From NCBI RefSeq assembly GCF_002968285.2, contig NZ_CP134400.1:1798001-1862000 (forward strand): a stretch of 64,000 bases of DNA, in the 5' to 3' direction. Source of the DNA: Mycobacterium sp. ITM-2016-00318 (GTDB lineage Bacteria > Actinomycetota > Actinomycetes > Mycobacteriales > Mycobacteriaceae). The notes beneath the pieces are model-generated. The model had not been told where the DNA came from. It worked only from the letters and a program-made list of their open reading frames with translations, and made no database searches. Numbering within the stretch: the first letter of the stretch is position 1; each line of letters begins with the position of its first letter. Positions 1 through 10,337 of the stretch are shown here, piece by piece. The position numbers were made by a program, and so were the translations under genes.

Positions 1-2418
1 CCGACCAACGCGGTGACACAGGCGATCACGGCGACCACCGCGTTGCTGGGTCTAGATGGCTTGTCGCCGATCAAACACCCCACCAATCCGTCCGGGTCCG
101 ATCCGCTGACGTGGGCGGCGCTAGGCGTGGCCAGCCGTCGGGCGATCGGAGCCGAGTCGAAGCTCGGCGGTCAAGACACCGCCGTGAACGCATTCACGGT
201 CGAGTCGCCCGACGTCGACCGCACCTCACTTGGGACGCCCGCTATCGGCGGCGGCACGGCAACCGATGCACTCGGGGCCGCGCAGCAGGCGTCATCGCCC
301 GCCGCCTTGGTCGGCATCGTCGTGTACGACCCCCTCCATGACGTCACGCAATTGTGGATCGCCAGTCCGATCGGCCAAGCAGTTAACGGGGTCATCAACA
401 CCCTGGCCGGCTCCTATGTGATCGGCAACGGTTCGGCAGGTACTGCGGAGCGTCCCGATGGAAGTACCGGTGGTTGGTTGCTGGGCGACGGTGGCGCCGG
501 CTGGAACAGCACGGTGGTGGGTATGGCCGGCGGCGCCGGCGGGACCGCCGGGCTGCTCGGCACTGGCGGACCCGGCGGAACAGGAGGCGCCGGCGCAGCC
601 GGCGGTGCTGGGGGTGGAGGAGGACTCCTGCTGGGCATCGGCGGTCTCGGCGGGGACGGCGGAGCTGGAATCGCCGGCGCGCGCGGAGGTGCAGGCGGTG
701 TCGGTGGCGGTGGACGCGGGCTGCTCTTCGGTCTGGGCGGTGACGGCGGCAACGGTGGTGACGGTGCGGTGGGTGGCATCGGCGGCGACGGCGGTAACGG
801 CTCGATGTTCCTCGGCATCGGCGGCGACGGTGGTGATACCGGCGACAGCGGGATCGGCGGCCCGGCAACCGGCTTGGTCGCGCTCGGTGGCGCAGGCGGC
901 ATCGCGGGATTCTTCGGCACCCACGGCGATGTCGGCGCCTTCGGAACCATCGCCGGATTCCCGCCGAACGTCGGCAACATCGAAAAGCTGACGACCACGG
1001 GGACCTGGGTCACCAACAGCGATGGGCAAGTCGTCATCATGCACGGGGTCAACGTGGTCTACAAGCTGCCCCCGTATCTCCCTTCAGCAATGGGCTTCAG
1101 TGACGACGACGCACAGTTCCTGGCGGACAACGGTTTCAACGTCGTTCGGCTCGGGGTCGATTGGGCTGCGGTAGAGCCCGAGCCGGGTGTCATCGACACC
1201 GAATATCTAGCCGGAATCGATCAAACCGTTCAAACTTTGAGCGACCACGGCATCTACACGGTCATCGATATGCACCAAGATCTGTACAGCGCGGAGCTCC
1301 ACGGCGAGGGCGCACCGGGATGGGCGACCCAGACCGGTGGGCTCCCCAATCCCGACCTGGGTGCACTTGTTGGCCAATTCGCCGTCAACTACTACCTCAG
1401 TCCTGCGCAGAACCATGCATGGGACGCGTTCTGGGCGAACTCCGACGCACCCGACGGCGTCGGGCTGCAGAACCACTACGCGCAAAGTTGGCAGGCCATC
1501 GCCAATTACTTCGCCGACGATCCCAATGTGATCGGATACAACATCATCAACGAGCCGTGGCCCGGATCGAGTTGGCTCCTTACGATTTTGAACGGTTCCT
1601 TCTTCGGCACTCAGCAGCTGACCCCGCTATACAATCAAACGATCGCCGCAATCCGGTCAGTCGACCCGAACACACCCGTGTACATCTCGCCGGCAACTCC
1701 CGCGGTCGACGAAATCAGTGCGATACTTCTCGGCCAGCCCGTCGTACTTGGCGCGATCTCCGACCCGAACACGGTCCTCGAGTATCACGGCTACGGCAAC
1801 CTCGGCGGCATCAGTCTGAGCTCCATCATCGGACCGATCCTCTCGGGTCGCGCCGCCGCCTATGGTGCAGCCCACGATATGCCCGCGTTCTTGGGGGAAT
1901 TCGGGGCCACCAGCGACGCCTCCTCGCTCTCGGCTGAAGCGCAAGCTGCCGATGCGAGCCAGATCAGTTGGGCGAACTGGGCCTACTCGGGCGTCGGCGA
2001 AATCACCAGCGCTGCCAGCCCCAGAGACCAAGCCTTGGTTTACGACCCGTCCCTGCCACCCGTCGGCGACAACGTGAACGCGAGCAACTTGCAGGTGCTG
2101 TCCAAGCCATACCCGCAGGTGATCTCCGGAACACCCCAAGGCTGGACGGTCGATGACGACGGCACGTTCAAGTTCAAGTACTCCACCGCAAGGGTCGACG
2201 GATCCGGTGACTTCGCGGCCGGCTCGCTCACCACGATCTCAACCCCGGTTGTCCAATACCCCAACGGATATAAGGTCGCTGTTACCGGTGGTCACGTCGT
2301 CTCCGCTCCGAATGACCCAAGACTCGTCATCGCATCCGATCCGGGCGCCACCACCGTCACTGTCACTGTCACTGTCACTGGCGTGGCTGCCACACCAGGA
2401 TCGGTGCTCTCCACATGA
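1..2418 (+). CDS. PGRS-like glycine-rich protein with C-terminal GH5 (endoglycoceramidase/cellulase-like) domain, 5'-partial
   Basis: The frame is already open at base 1, so the true start lies outside the window; a GTG at 13 is only the first visible start-like codon. Numbering from there, an N-terminal ~150 residues precedes a glycine-rich GGxGG/GGDGG region (about residues 150-310), typical of mycobacterial PGRS cell-surface proteins. A glycoside hydrolase domain (about 330-780) follows. Visible GH5 features are the HGVN motif, YNIINEPW with the presumed acid/base E514, and FLGEFGAT with the presumed nucleophile E629. The HGVN and DMHQDLYS segments resemble endoglycoceramidases more than classical cellulases. 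The protein is probably surface-exposed or secreted; an N-terminal PE domain would be outside the window. The substrate (glycolipid or beta-glucan) is inferred only from the family. Confidence 0.85.
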   Translation, partial: PTNAVTQAITATTALLGLDGLSPIKHPTNPSGSDPLTWAALGVASRRAIGAESKLGGQDTAVNAFTVESPDVDRTSLGTPAIGGGTATDALGAAQQASSPAALVGIVVYDPLHDVTQLWIASPIGQAVNGVINTLAGSYVIGNGSAGTAERPDGSTGGWLLGDGGAGWNSTVVGMAGGAGGTAGLLGTGGPGGTGGAGAAGGAGGGGGLLLGIGGLGGDGGAGIAGARGGAGGVGGGGRGLLFGLGGDGGNGGDGAVGGIGGDGGNGSMFLGIGGDGGDTGDSGIGGPATGLVALGGAGGIAGFFGTHGDVGAFGTIAGFPPNVGNIEKLTTTGTWVTNSDGQVVIMHGVNVVYKLPPYLPSAMGFSDDDAQFLADNGFNVVRLGVDWAAVEPEPGVIDTEYLAGIDQTVQTLSDHGIYTVIDMHQDLYSAELHGEGAPGWATQTGGLPNPDLGALVGQFAVNYYLSPAQNHAWDAFWANSDAPDGVGLQNHYAQSWQAIANYFADDPNVIGYNIINEPWPGSSWLLTILNGSFFGTQQLTPLYNQTIAAIRSVDPNTPVYISPATPAVDEISAILLGQPVVLGAISDPNTVLEYHGYGNLGGISLSSIIGPILSGRAAAYGAAHDMPAFLGEFGATSDASSLSAEAQAADASQISWANWAYSGVGEITSAASPRDQALVYDPSLPPVGDNVNASNLQVLSKPYPQVISGTPQGWTVDDDGTFKFKYSTARVDGSGDFAAGSLTTISTPVVQYPNGYKVAVTGGHVVSAPNDPRLVIASDPGATTVTVTVTVTGVAATPGSVLST
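2356..2379 (+). repeat. (GTCACT)x4 microsatellite near the 3' end of the GH5 gene
   Basis: Four perfect tandem copies of the hexamer GTCACT lie in frame and encode alternating Val-Thr close to the C-terminus of the PGRS-GH5 protein. Copy-number change would alter the tail by two residues per unit without shifting the frame. Confidence 0.8.
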
Positions 2419-2677
2419 TGAAGTATCGGCGATGAATTCGGTGTCTGCGCTCGAGAGACATTGATGCGCAACCCTTAGACGGCCACGCTCGGAACGGCAC
2501 ACACTGCGCTTACGCACGGGGCCGGAGAGCCAGCGCGGACAATCGTCGCTATGCGACGCCGCGTTCACGTCAGGGCAGAGGTGTTCACATCGACGACGCG
2601 AAGGACGCTACTGAAAGCGAGAACACCGAGCTTGACACCTGGGACGCTGAAGCCGAACCAGACCAGCAGGCATCAGG

Positions 2678-3185
2678 TCATCTCGAGCGTGCCACGATCA
2701 CCGGTACGCGGGTCAGCAGCACTACCGCCGCGCTGATCGAGCCCAGTAACATTCCGACGAATCCTCCGCGGCCATGACTGCCGACCACGACGAGTTGAGC
2801 AGCCTTCGACAAGTCGACAAGTTCGCGAGCTGGTTCGCTTCGCACAACGACACGGCGCACCGGTACATCGGGATAACGTTCGGTCCACCCAGCCAAACGC
2901 TCGGCCAGCACCTCGTCTTCCTTCGCCTTCAGCTCGGGCCACGGGGCACCGCCAAAATCGAAGGCCGAGTCGAAGACGTTCACGTCACTCCAGGCGTGCA
3001 ACGCCACCAGACCTACGTTCCGGCGTGAGGCCTCCGCAAACGCGATTTCGATTGCCGCTTCCGACGCCGGCGAGCCGTCGATGCCCACAAGCACCGGGGC
3101 CTGCGCGTAGATCGACCTCCGACGGGCTGTCGTCATGGATTATCGCGACCGGACAGTGCGCGTGATGGGCGAGCCATGGGGGCAT
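2678..3185 (-). pseudogene. Universal stress protein, N-terminal domain deleted and frameshifted
   Basis: Mycobacterial dormancy USPs usually carry two tandem UspA domains (~290 aa). Here the second domain is intact from an ATG at 3136, with an APVLVGIDGSP start and the ATP-binding GSHGRGGFVGMLLGS loop. Just upstream, another frame holds only the last ~20 residues of a first domain (LAHHAHCPVAIIHDD), then shifts. Most of domain 1 is missing because fdxA ends at 3219. The remaining 152-residue domain could still be translated from 3136, so it may survive as a single-domain USP. The position next to fdxA and near devR resembles the DosR regulon of M. tuberculosis. Confidence 0.75.
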
Positions 3186-3218
3186 AGGTCACCGATTCGG
3201 GATCCGTAGTGCCCTAGG

Positions 3219-3572
3219 TCAATGATCGGGACGAGGCTTCACCGGCATAGCGGCGACCAACGGCGTATCGACGCCGATACGCCCGATGCCTTCCGCCCCA
3301 CCCGGCGAGCCCAGCGGCGCGTCGCGCCCGGGCAGCACCGTCTGGAAGAACGCCGCGTTGTCGGCAAGATGCGGGCGGTCGTAGTCGGGAAGATCGGTCT
3401 CCCACTCGATCGCCTCCATGCGGCATACCAATCTGCACGCGCCGCAGTCCACACACTCGTCGGGATTGATGTAGAGAGACCGCGCACCTTCGTAGATGCA
3501 GTCCGCCGGGCATTCCTGCACACAGGACTTGTCCATCACGTCGACGCAAGCCGAACCGATCACGTAGGTCAT
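3219..3572 (-). CDS. fdxA: Seven-iron ferredoxin, FdxA type
   Basis: The product is a 117-residue electron carrier with the 3Fe-4S/4Fe-4S cysteine pattern: C9, C17, C21-P and C25, then C40-x2-C43-x2-C46-x3-C50. The ~60-residue tail after the cluster domain is normal for mycobacterial seven-iron ferredoxins. It is transcribed divergently from the Acg-type nitroreductase gene at 3827, and the shared intergenic space holds a DosR-box-like sequence at 3743. In M. tuberculosis fdxA is a DosR-regulon gene, so a role in hypoxic electron transfer is likely. Its redox partner is unknown; the neighbouring nitroreductase or a P450 are possibilities. Confidence 0.85.
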   Translation of the reverse strand: MTYVIGSACVDVMDKSCVQECPADCIYEGARSLYINPDECVDCGACRLVCRMEAIEWETDLPDYDRPHLADNAAFFQTVLPGRDAPLGSPGGAEGIGRIGVDTPLVAAMPVKPRPDH

Positions 3573-3742
3573 GGACTGACTGTCGCAGACCGGCGCAGCG
3601 CTGCGGGGGAGTCAAACGGCACCTTCAGGAATGACCTTCGTCCTCTGGGCGCCGTTAGCAGGCGGCCCACAACTTCCACGCTCGAGCTCGTGACCCGACA
3701 GTCCTGACCACCAGCCTCGACTGCCCAAGTCACTCGGATCCA

Positions 3743-3756
3743 GGGTCTTTGTGCCC
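3743..3756. promoter_or_regulatory. Candidate DevR/DosR box between fdxA and the nitroreductase gene
   Basis: GGGTCTTTGTGCCC matches the GGGACTTTNNGCCC style of DosR sites at most positions and keeps both the GGG and CCC ends. It lies ~70 bp upstream of the nitroreductase start and ~170 bp upstream of fdxA, with devR itself 2 kb away. Both flanking genes are DosR-regulon families. The match was judged by eye; a position-weight-matrix score was not computed. Confidence 0.5.
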
Positions 3757-3826
3757 TCTTGATCTTGGCGCGGTACCGGCAATCTGAAGGTGACTTATCA
3801 CTGTTCGACTGAAGGTGTAGAGACCA

Positions 3827-4819
3827 ATGAGTGCAAATTTCCCTGACAACCAGACCGTCCTTGCGGCACTGATGCTGGCCGGACGCGCTCCATCAGTGCA
3901 CAACTCGCAGCCATGGCAGTGGCGGGTCGGAGAGCGAACCCTTCATCTCTACGCCAACCCGGATCTACGGCTGCCCCACACTGACCCGGACGGTCGCGAC
4001 TGGATGCTCAGCTGCGGGGCGGCGCTGAACCACGGCCAGGTTGCCTTCGCTGCCCTGGGATGGCAGTTCAAGGCTCATCGGTTTCCCAACCCGGATGATC
4101 AGAATCATCTGGCGTCCATAGAACTTCATCGTTATGTGGCTACCGAAGTGGACATTGCGTTGGCCGCCGCCATCCCTCGCCGACGTACCGATCGGCGCCA
4201 TTACAGTGCGTGGCCGGTGCCGCCCCGAGACATCGCGCTGATGGGTGCTCGAGCCGCCCGTGCGGGCGTCATGCTGCGCCGAGTCGATGCGCTGACCAAT
4301 CTCAAGAGCCAGGTTGCGGAAGCGGCACATCGGCACATCACCGATCCGGACTATTTGACCGAATTGACAACGTGGAGCGGACGCTACGCGTCCACGGCAG
4401 GCGTTCCAGCGCGCAGCACTCCCGAAGCCGATTGGGATGCCGCGTTGCCTGCGCGGTCTTTCGCAGGTCCAGTCTTGGCTCAGACGCCGGGCGACGCGAC
4501 CGCAGATGACAGTGCGGTGGTAGTCGCCCTGGGTACCGCCACCGACGACAAGGTGTCGCAACTTCGCGCCGGCGAAGCGACAAGTTTGGTGTTGTTGACC
4601 GCAACGGCCGCCGGCCTGGCGAGCTGCCCGATCACCGAGCCGCTGGAGATTCCGGAAACACGCGCAGCGGTAGGGGCTGACTTATTCGGTGCGGAGGGCT
4701 ACCCGCAAATGCTGTTACGCATCGGCTGGGCGCCGGTCAACGCCGACCCATTGCCCGGCACACCTAGACGACCGCTGAATGAGTTCGTGAAGCGGCTGGA
4801 TGGCAACGCGTTTAACTAA
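3827..4819 (+). CDS. acg: Acg-family putative NAD(P)H nitroreductase (Rv2032/Rv3131 type)
   Basis: This 330-residue protein has the length and opening (a RAPSVHNSQPWQWR motif near residue 21) of the mycobacterial Acg family, a DosR-induced branch of the nitroreductase fold. Family members are predicted to bind FMN but often lack part of the canonical catalytic apparatus and may store FMN rather than act as enzymes. The C-terminal QMLLRIGWAP block is typical. The start is the ATG at 3827. It follows a DosR-like box and runs toward USP debris. The symbol is by family; orthology to Rv2032 rather than Rv3131 or Rv3127 cannot be decided here. Confidence 0.8.
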   Translation: MSANFPDNQTVLAALMLAGRAPSVHNSQPWQWRVGERTLHLYANPDLRLPHTDPDGRDWMLSCGAALNHGQVAFAALGWQFKAHRFPNPDDQNHLASIELHRYVATEVDIALAAAIPRRRTDRRHYSAWPVPPRDIALMGARAARAGVMLRRVDALTNLKSQVAEAAHRHITDPDYLTELTTWSGRYASTAGVPARSTPEADWDAALPARSFAGPVLAQTPGDATADDSAVVVALGTATDDKVSQLRAGEATSLVLLTATAAGLASCPITEPLEIPETRAAVGADLFGAEGYPQMLLRIGWAPVNADPLPGTPRRPLNEFVKRLDGNAFN

Positions 4820-4930
4820 CGGCAGCATCATCGATGCAGGCGAGGCCAACCTCAATGCTGAGCACCGGCCCCTCGCGACGCTGGGTGATCGGCCAATGGC
4901 ATCGCTGAGAACTCGACGCATTGCATAGTT

Positions 4931-5032
4931 TTCGAATTGGGTTCTACCGCGCTCAACCTGCTGCACCATTCGACCGTCCCAGTGATGGTCTGCCGCGCCG
5001 ACGGTGCTGAAGGATCTGCGAGTCGGAGCTGA
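4931..5032 (+). pseudogene. Relic: C-terminal end of a universal stress protein
   Basis: One frame reads LGSTALNLLHHSTVPVMVCR followed by a short tail and a TGA. This is the final beta-strand and closing block of a UspA domain. No start codon or upstream UspA sequence is recognisable in this frame, so only ~33 codons of a once longer gene remain. It lies directly ahead of a second USP relic (the start of another copy), which suggests a former tandem USP pair. Confidence 0.65.
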
Positions 5033-5047
5033 GCCAAGGAGCTCACC

Positions 5048-5149
5048 ATGGAGAACTTACCTGATATCGCCCCTGTCGTCATTGGCATCGATCGCTCTAA
5101 ATCAACTGCACGCGAGGCTATTTGGGCGACCGAGGCCAAGTTGCTATGA
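5048..5149 (+). pseudogene. Relic: N-terminal end of a universal stress protein
   Basis: A well-placed ATG preceded by an AAGGAG Shine-Dalgarno opens a 33-codon frame whose VVIGIDRSKSTAREAIWA stretch is the first strand and helix of a UspA domain (normally VVVGVDGSKSA-RAAVWA). It stops at TGA after about 10 percent of the expected length, and I cannot follow the domain in other frames. The translation signals are intact but the product would be non-functional. Confidence 0.7.
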
Positions 5150-5224
5150 AAAGCGGACCGCTCGCCGATGTTCGTCGGCCGCGGGGGGAAGGACTGGAAT
5201 GGCCGCGATGGCAGACGCGGACGG

Positions 5225-5878
5225 CTATTGCTCGGAATCTTGCCGATGTGGGCGGTCCAGTTTGGAGATGAATACCGCGGCCTGCGTGCGCCGTTCCATG
5301 CCGAGTTTGGCCAGCAATCGCGACACGTAGTTCTTGACGGTCTTTTCCGCGAGGAACATTCTTGCGGCGATCTGCTTGTTGGTCAGGCCCTCGCCGAGAA
5401 GATCGAGTAACACGCGTTCCTGCTCGCTGAGGCCTGACAACGGATCCGACTTTTCCGCGGCTCCGCGAAGTTTGGCCATGAGCGCCGCCGCCGCCCGGTT
5501 GTCGAGGAGGGAACGGCCCGCCCCGACGTCCTTGATCGCTTGGGCCAGTTCCATCCCCTTGATGTCTTTGACGACGTATCCGCTGGCGCCGGCCAGTATC
5601 GCGTCAAGCATCGCCTCGTCGGAGGTGAACGATGTCAACATGAGGCACCGCAAGTCCGGCAGCCGGGACAGCAGGTCTCGGCACAACTCGATGCCGTTCC
5701 CGTCGGGCAGCCTCACGTCAAGCACCGCTACGTCGGGTTGGAGAGCCGGTATCCGGGCCATCGCCTGCGCCACCGAACCCGCTTCGCCCACGACCTCGAG
5801 CTCGGGATCGGCGGTCAGCAGGTCCATCAGCCCCCGCCGGACGACTTCGTGGTCGTCCACCAGAAAGACTTTCACCAT
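5225..5878 (-). CDS. devR: Dormancy response regulator DevR (DosR), NarL/LuxR family
   Basis: This 217-residue protein matches DevR in length and key residues with the same numbering as M. tuberculosis: phospho-acceptor D54, switch T82, K104 in the receiver domain, and DNA-contact residues K179, K182 and N183 in the LuxR-type helix-turn-helix. On phosphorylation by DevS/DosT-type kinases under hypoxia, NO or CO it activates the dormancy regulon. A relic of a USP gene lies immediately upstream on the same strand, echoing the Rv3134c-devR arrangement. devS is not downstream but divergent at 6196, which is unlike M. tuberculosis. Confidence 0.95.
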   Translation of the reverse strand: MVKVFLVDDHEVVRRGLMDLLTADPELEVVGEAGSVAQAMARIPALQPDVAVLDVRLPDGNGIELCRDLLSRLPDLRCLMLTSFTSDEAMLDAILAGASGYVVKDIKGMELAQAIKDVGAGRSLLDNRAAAALMAKLRGAAEKSDPLSGLSEQERVLLDLLGEGLTNKQIAARMFLAEKTVKNYVSRLLAKLGMERRTQAAVFISKLDRPHRQDSEQ

Positions 5879-5917
5879 GTGAAGTCCTCCAATCGCCGTC
5901 GACCATGCAGGAACTGC

Positions 5918-6142
5918 TCACAATACGTTCTGCGGTTCGCAGATCAACACCGAACAGTTGGTGCTACGCAGTGCACTACAGCCGGCAGGGCCGAGGAGTT
6001 CTGTGATTCCGTGGGCGCGATCATGAGCAACCACGACTAGCTGAATGAACTGTGCCTGATTCGCGAGATAACTGAGTAAGTGGCCGCTAGGCGACGTTTG
6101 CGGCGGCTCGATCCGAGCGTCCCAAGCCTCGTACAGTGCCAT
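5918..6142 (-). pseudogene. Truncated universal stress protein upstream of devR (Rv3134c position)
   Basis: The 74-codon frame contains QLVVVAHDRAHGITELLG followed by NCSVLICEP, a degraded form of the UspA C-terminal block (normally LVVVGSHGRGG-GLLLGS...CPVLVCRP). It ends 39 bp before devR. In M. tuberculosis the USP gene Rv3134c is co-transcribed with devR, so this is best read as the 3' stump of that gene. The catalytic-loop glycines are largely lost. The upstream 200 or so residues are absent, apparently replaced by the devS promoter region. Confidence 0.65.
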
Positions 6143-6183
6143 CGATTTGTGGTCGATTCTTCGTCCGCCGACTCTGTAAGTGA

Positions 6184-7914
<1,731 letters not shown>

Positions 7915-8055
7915 ACATGCCCGGCCTGATCAGTTCGTGAGTGGCAGACTCCACCGCACGTGCGTTCTGCCTGCCGGCGGAGTGATGAAGTCGCGTGTGC
8001 CAAGAAAGCAGCCCGCTCTGACGTTGGGGCGTTGAGCGGGTGACAATCCGTTGCT

Positions 8056-9324
8056 CTAGACGGCCGCGCCCGCAGCGCTACCCGATTGATTCTGGTGAAT
8101 CTGATGGAGGAATCGTCCGATGGCGGCGACAACCGCGCCAGTGCGTGCACCGTCGACCAGATCGAAACCATGGCCGACGCCTGGCAGCTCGACATAGCCG
8201 ACGGTCGCTGCGGACACAGATCGCAGCTTGTCGACGAACGCGCGCGCCTCTCCAACGGGAATGAGGCTGTCACGGCTTCCGTGCACCACGAGAAACGGTG
8301 GCGCGGCTTCGTGAATTCGATCCACTGGCGATGCCGCTTCAAACACCTCGGGGTGGCGAACCTGCGAGCGCTTGACGATAGCGCGCTCGAGGAACTGCAT
8401 GAACCGTGCGCGCTGCACCGTCGAGCGGTCCTGCCAGTCGTAGAGACCGTACAGGCTCACGACGGCATCGACGGATGTGTCAGCGTCAGCGGGTAGTTCG
8501 GTTTGCCACCGTGGATCGTTGGCGGTCAGTCCGGCCAGCGTCGCCAAGTGCCCACCTGCCGAACACCCAGCGGCAACAATGAATTCGGGGTCTCCACCGA
8601 ATTGGGCGACGTTGGCGCGCGCCCACGCGATCGCAGCTTTCACATCGGTCATCTGACGCGGCCAGCGATGTTGCGGGCTGGTCCGGTATTCGAGGGACAA
8701 ACAGACCCAGCCTCGCCTGACCAGATGGGCCATCAGCGCATGGCCCTGCAGTGTCCGGCTTCCGAAGACCCATGCGCCGCCCGGAATGTAGACGAGCACC
8801 GGAGCGGGAGTGCCTGGGTGTTCCTGGCTTCGCCATACGTCGAGTACCTGGCTGGGGTGATCACCGTAGTGCACAGATGACCGATGCACGTAGCGGCGCT
8901 GCCCAGCCGCCTTCCACAGGGGAGCGCGCTGCGGATGTGACGGCCACGGATGTGAAAGGTCGTCGGCACTCACGATGCCCTGCAGCGCTTCCGTCAATAC
9001 CGTCGGTGTCAGGGCGAGTTGTTGACGTCGGAGTTGGTAGCCGCCCGGGTCGAAACGCGCGCTGGCCATCGCCGAGACGATGCCGGGAAGATATGTCCTT
9101 CCGCACACACCGAGGGCTGCCATGCCGCTGATTGGCTGAATATGCCGCCCGATCACCGGAGTCGACGCGGATACGGCGCTCAGCGCAATCAAGTAGTCGC
9201 CTGGCTTTGCTCGAGTCATCCACCGGAGCTGGGACCGGACGGTGCGAACTGCCTGTCCAGCGTCGACTCGAGGCATCGCTGCAGCGTACGCGCGAGAGAC
9301 ACTGCTGCCTACGGTATCGGCCAA
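8056..9324 (-). CDS. Alpha/beta-hydrolase, HSL-family esterase/lipase (Lip type)
   Basis: This 422-residue protein has an extended N-terminal region (~150 aa) ahead of a hormone-sensitive-lipase-type hydrolase domain. Visible motifs are the oxyanion block IPGGAWVFGS (HGG-like with the His replaced), the nucleophile elbow GCSAGG, the acid loop HGSRDSLIP and the catalytic His in GVGHGFD. The long N-terminus is typical of mycobacterial LipN/LipC/LipO-like esterases. It lies between devS (convergent) and a ruined WS/DGAT gene, so a link to neutral-lipid turnover is plausible but only inferred from position. Confidence 0.85.
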   Translation of the reverse strand: MADTVGSSVSRAYAAAMPRVDAGQAVRTVRSQLRWMTRAKPGDYLIALSAVSASTPVIGRHIQPISGMAALGVCGRTYLPGIVSAMASARFDPGGYQLRRQQLALTPTVLTEALQGIVSADDLSHPWPSHPQRAPLWKAAGQRRYVHRSSVHYGDHPSQVLDVWRSQEHPGTPAPVLVYIPGGAWVFGSRTLQGHALMAHLVRRGWVCLSLEYRTSPQHRWPRQMTDVKAAIAWARANVAQFGGDPEFIVAAGCSAGGHLATLAGLTANDPRWQTELPADADTSVDAVVSLYGLYDWQDRSTVQRARFMQFLERAIVKRSQVRHPEVFEAASPVDRIHEAAPPFLVVHGSRDSLIPVGEARAFVDKLRSVSAATVGYVELPGVGHGFDLVDGARTGAVVAAIGRFLHQIHQNQSGSAAGAAV

Positions 9325-9446
9325 GCCGTAATGAGATTTGCTGCTCCGGTGCCGGTCAAGGTCTTTCTGAGGATGGCGCGTAATCCTTTACAGCTGCGAC
9401 GGCGCCTTGCGTGTGGCTCGGGGGATCGTGGGGAAGGAACTACGGA

Positions 9447-10286
9447 ATGGATCAGCTGAGCTGGACCGACGACATGATGTTTGCGCGCCGCCGCCCCCTG
9501 CCCTCGACGGCAGATCTCATCGGGCGGACAGCGATCAACGGTGTGCGCTCCATCCGCTGCGCGCGGGCAAGGTCCTCATTCCCAGCGCTCTTGGCGCGCT
9601 GCGTCACATCACAGAGCTGCCAGGCAAGCTTGCCGGCGGGGTAGCGGCCGCGCTGGCCTCGGGATCGGCTCATACTTTGCGCCGAGCACGCGATTCAACG
9701 GCGCGGCCACACCACACCGCGCGTTTGACGCACGCTTTCACGAACTGGCCGATTTCAAGCGGATCAAGGCATGTGTGCCGAATCCGACCCATCAACGACG
9801 AACCCTTGCTCCGTCGGAGGGGCGCTTCGCCGTTATCTGAATAGCCACGGAGAGTTGCCCGACGAAACTCTCGTTGCCACATGCCCGGCCTCGATTCGGT
9901 CCAGCAGCAAAACCGGTAGTGCGGCAACCGACTGTTCGGCCGGCTGCACGCGCTCGAAACCACGATCGCAGACCCGCTCGAACGACTGGCGGCGATGTCG
10001 ACGACACCTCCGCGTTTCGCGACGCTGCCGATACCTCCAGCAACACCCGGTTGATGGACCTGGTGGGCACAGTGCCCACCACACTGATCGGAGTCACCAT
10101 GAAAGCCGCTACGGCAGTGCGTGTTTCGGGCCCTCCGATCGCCAATACTACAGTGAGCAACGTGCCAGGCCCGACCGATCCGATCTACTTCGCGGGCGCT
10201 CGCCTTATGCGGGTGACGGAAGCGTCTCGATCGGGGTGACAGCTGATCGCAGTGCGTTCGGATCGATGCTCAACGCGGCACAGTAG
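9447..10286 (+). pseudogene. Wax-ester synthase/diacylglycerol acyltransferase (WS/DGAT, Tgs) pseudogene
   Basis: A Shine-Dalgarno (GGAAGGA) and an ATG start a WS/DGAT-like opening (MDQLSWTDDMMFA), after which the homology hops between frames. The ordered pieces are ALGALRHITELPGKLAGG (~9590), FAPSTRFNGAATPHR (~9680), GGALRRYLNSHGELPDETLV (~9810) and NTTVSNVPGPTDPIYFAGAR (~10145). The last is the conserved C-terminal WS/DGAT block. The segment that should carry the catalytic HHxxxDG motif is deleted and at least three frameshifts are present, so no active enzyme is expected. M. tuberculosis tgs1 is a DosR-regulon gene near devRS, which fits this location. Confidence 0.8.
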
Positions 10287-10337
10287 CCTAATCACATTCC
10301 CATCCAACACGAGGCTGACAGTCCGATCCGAGTTGCT

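Noticed and set aside
292..1052. Pro-rich or Arg-rich minus-strand frames opposite the PGRS region
   Set aside because: Glycine-rich repeats always produce long open antisense frames in high-GC DNA; no start signals or homology.
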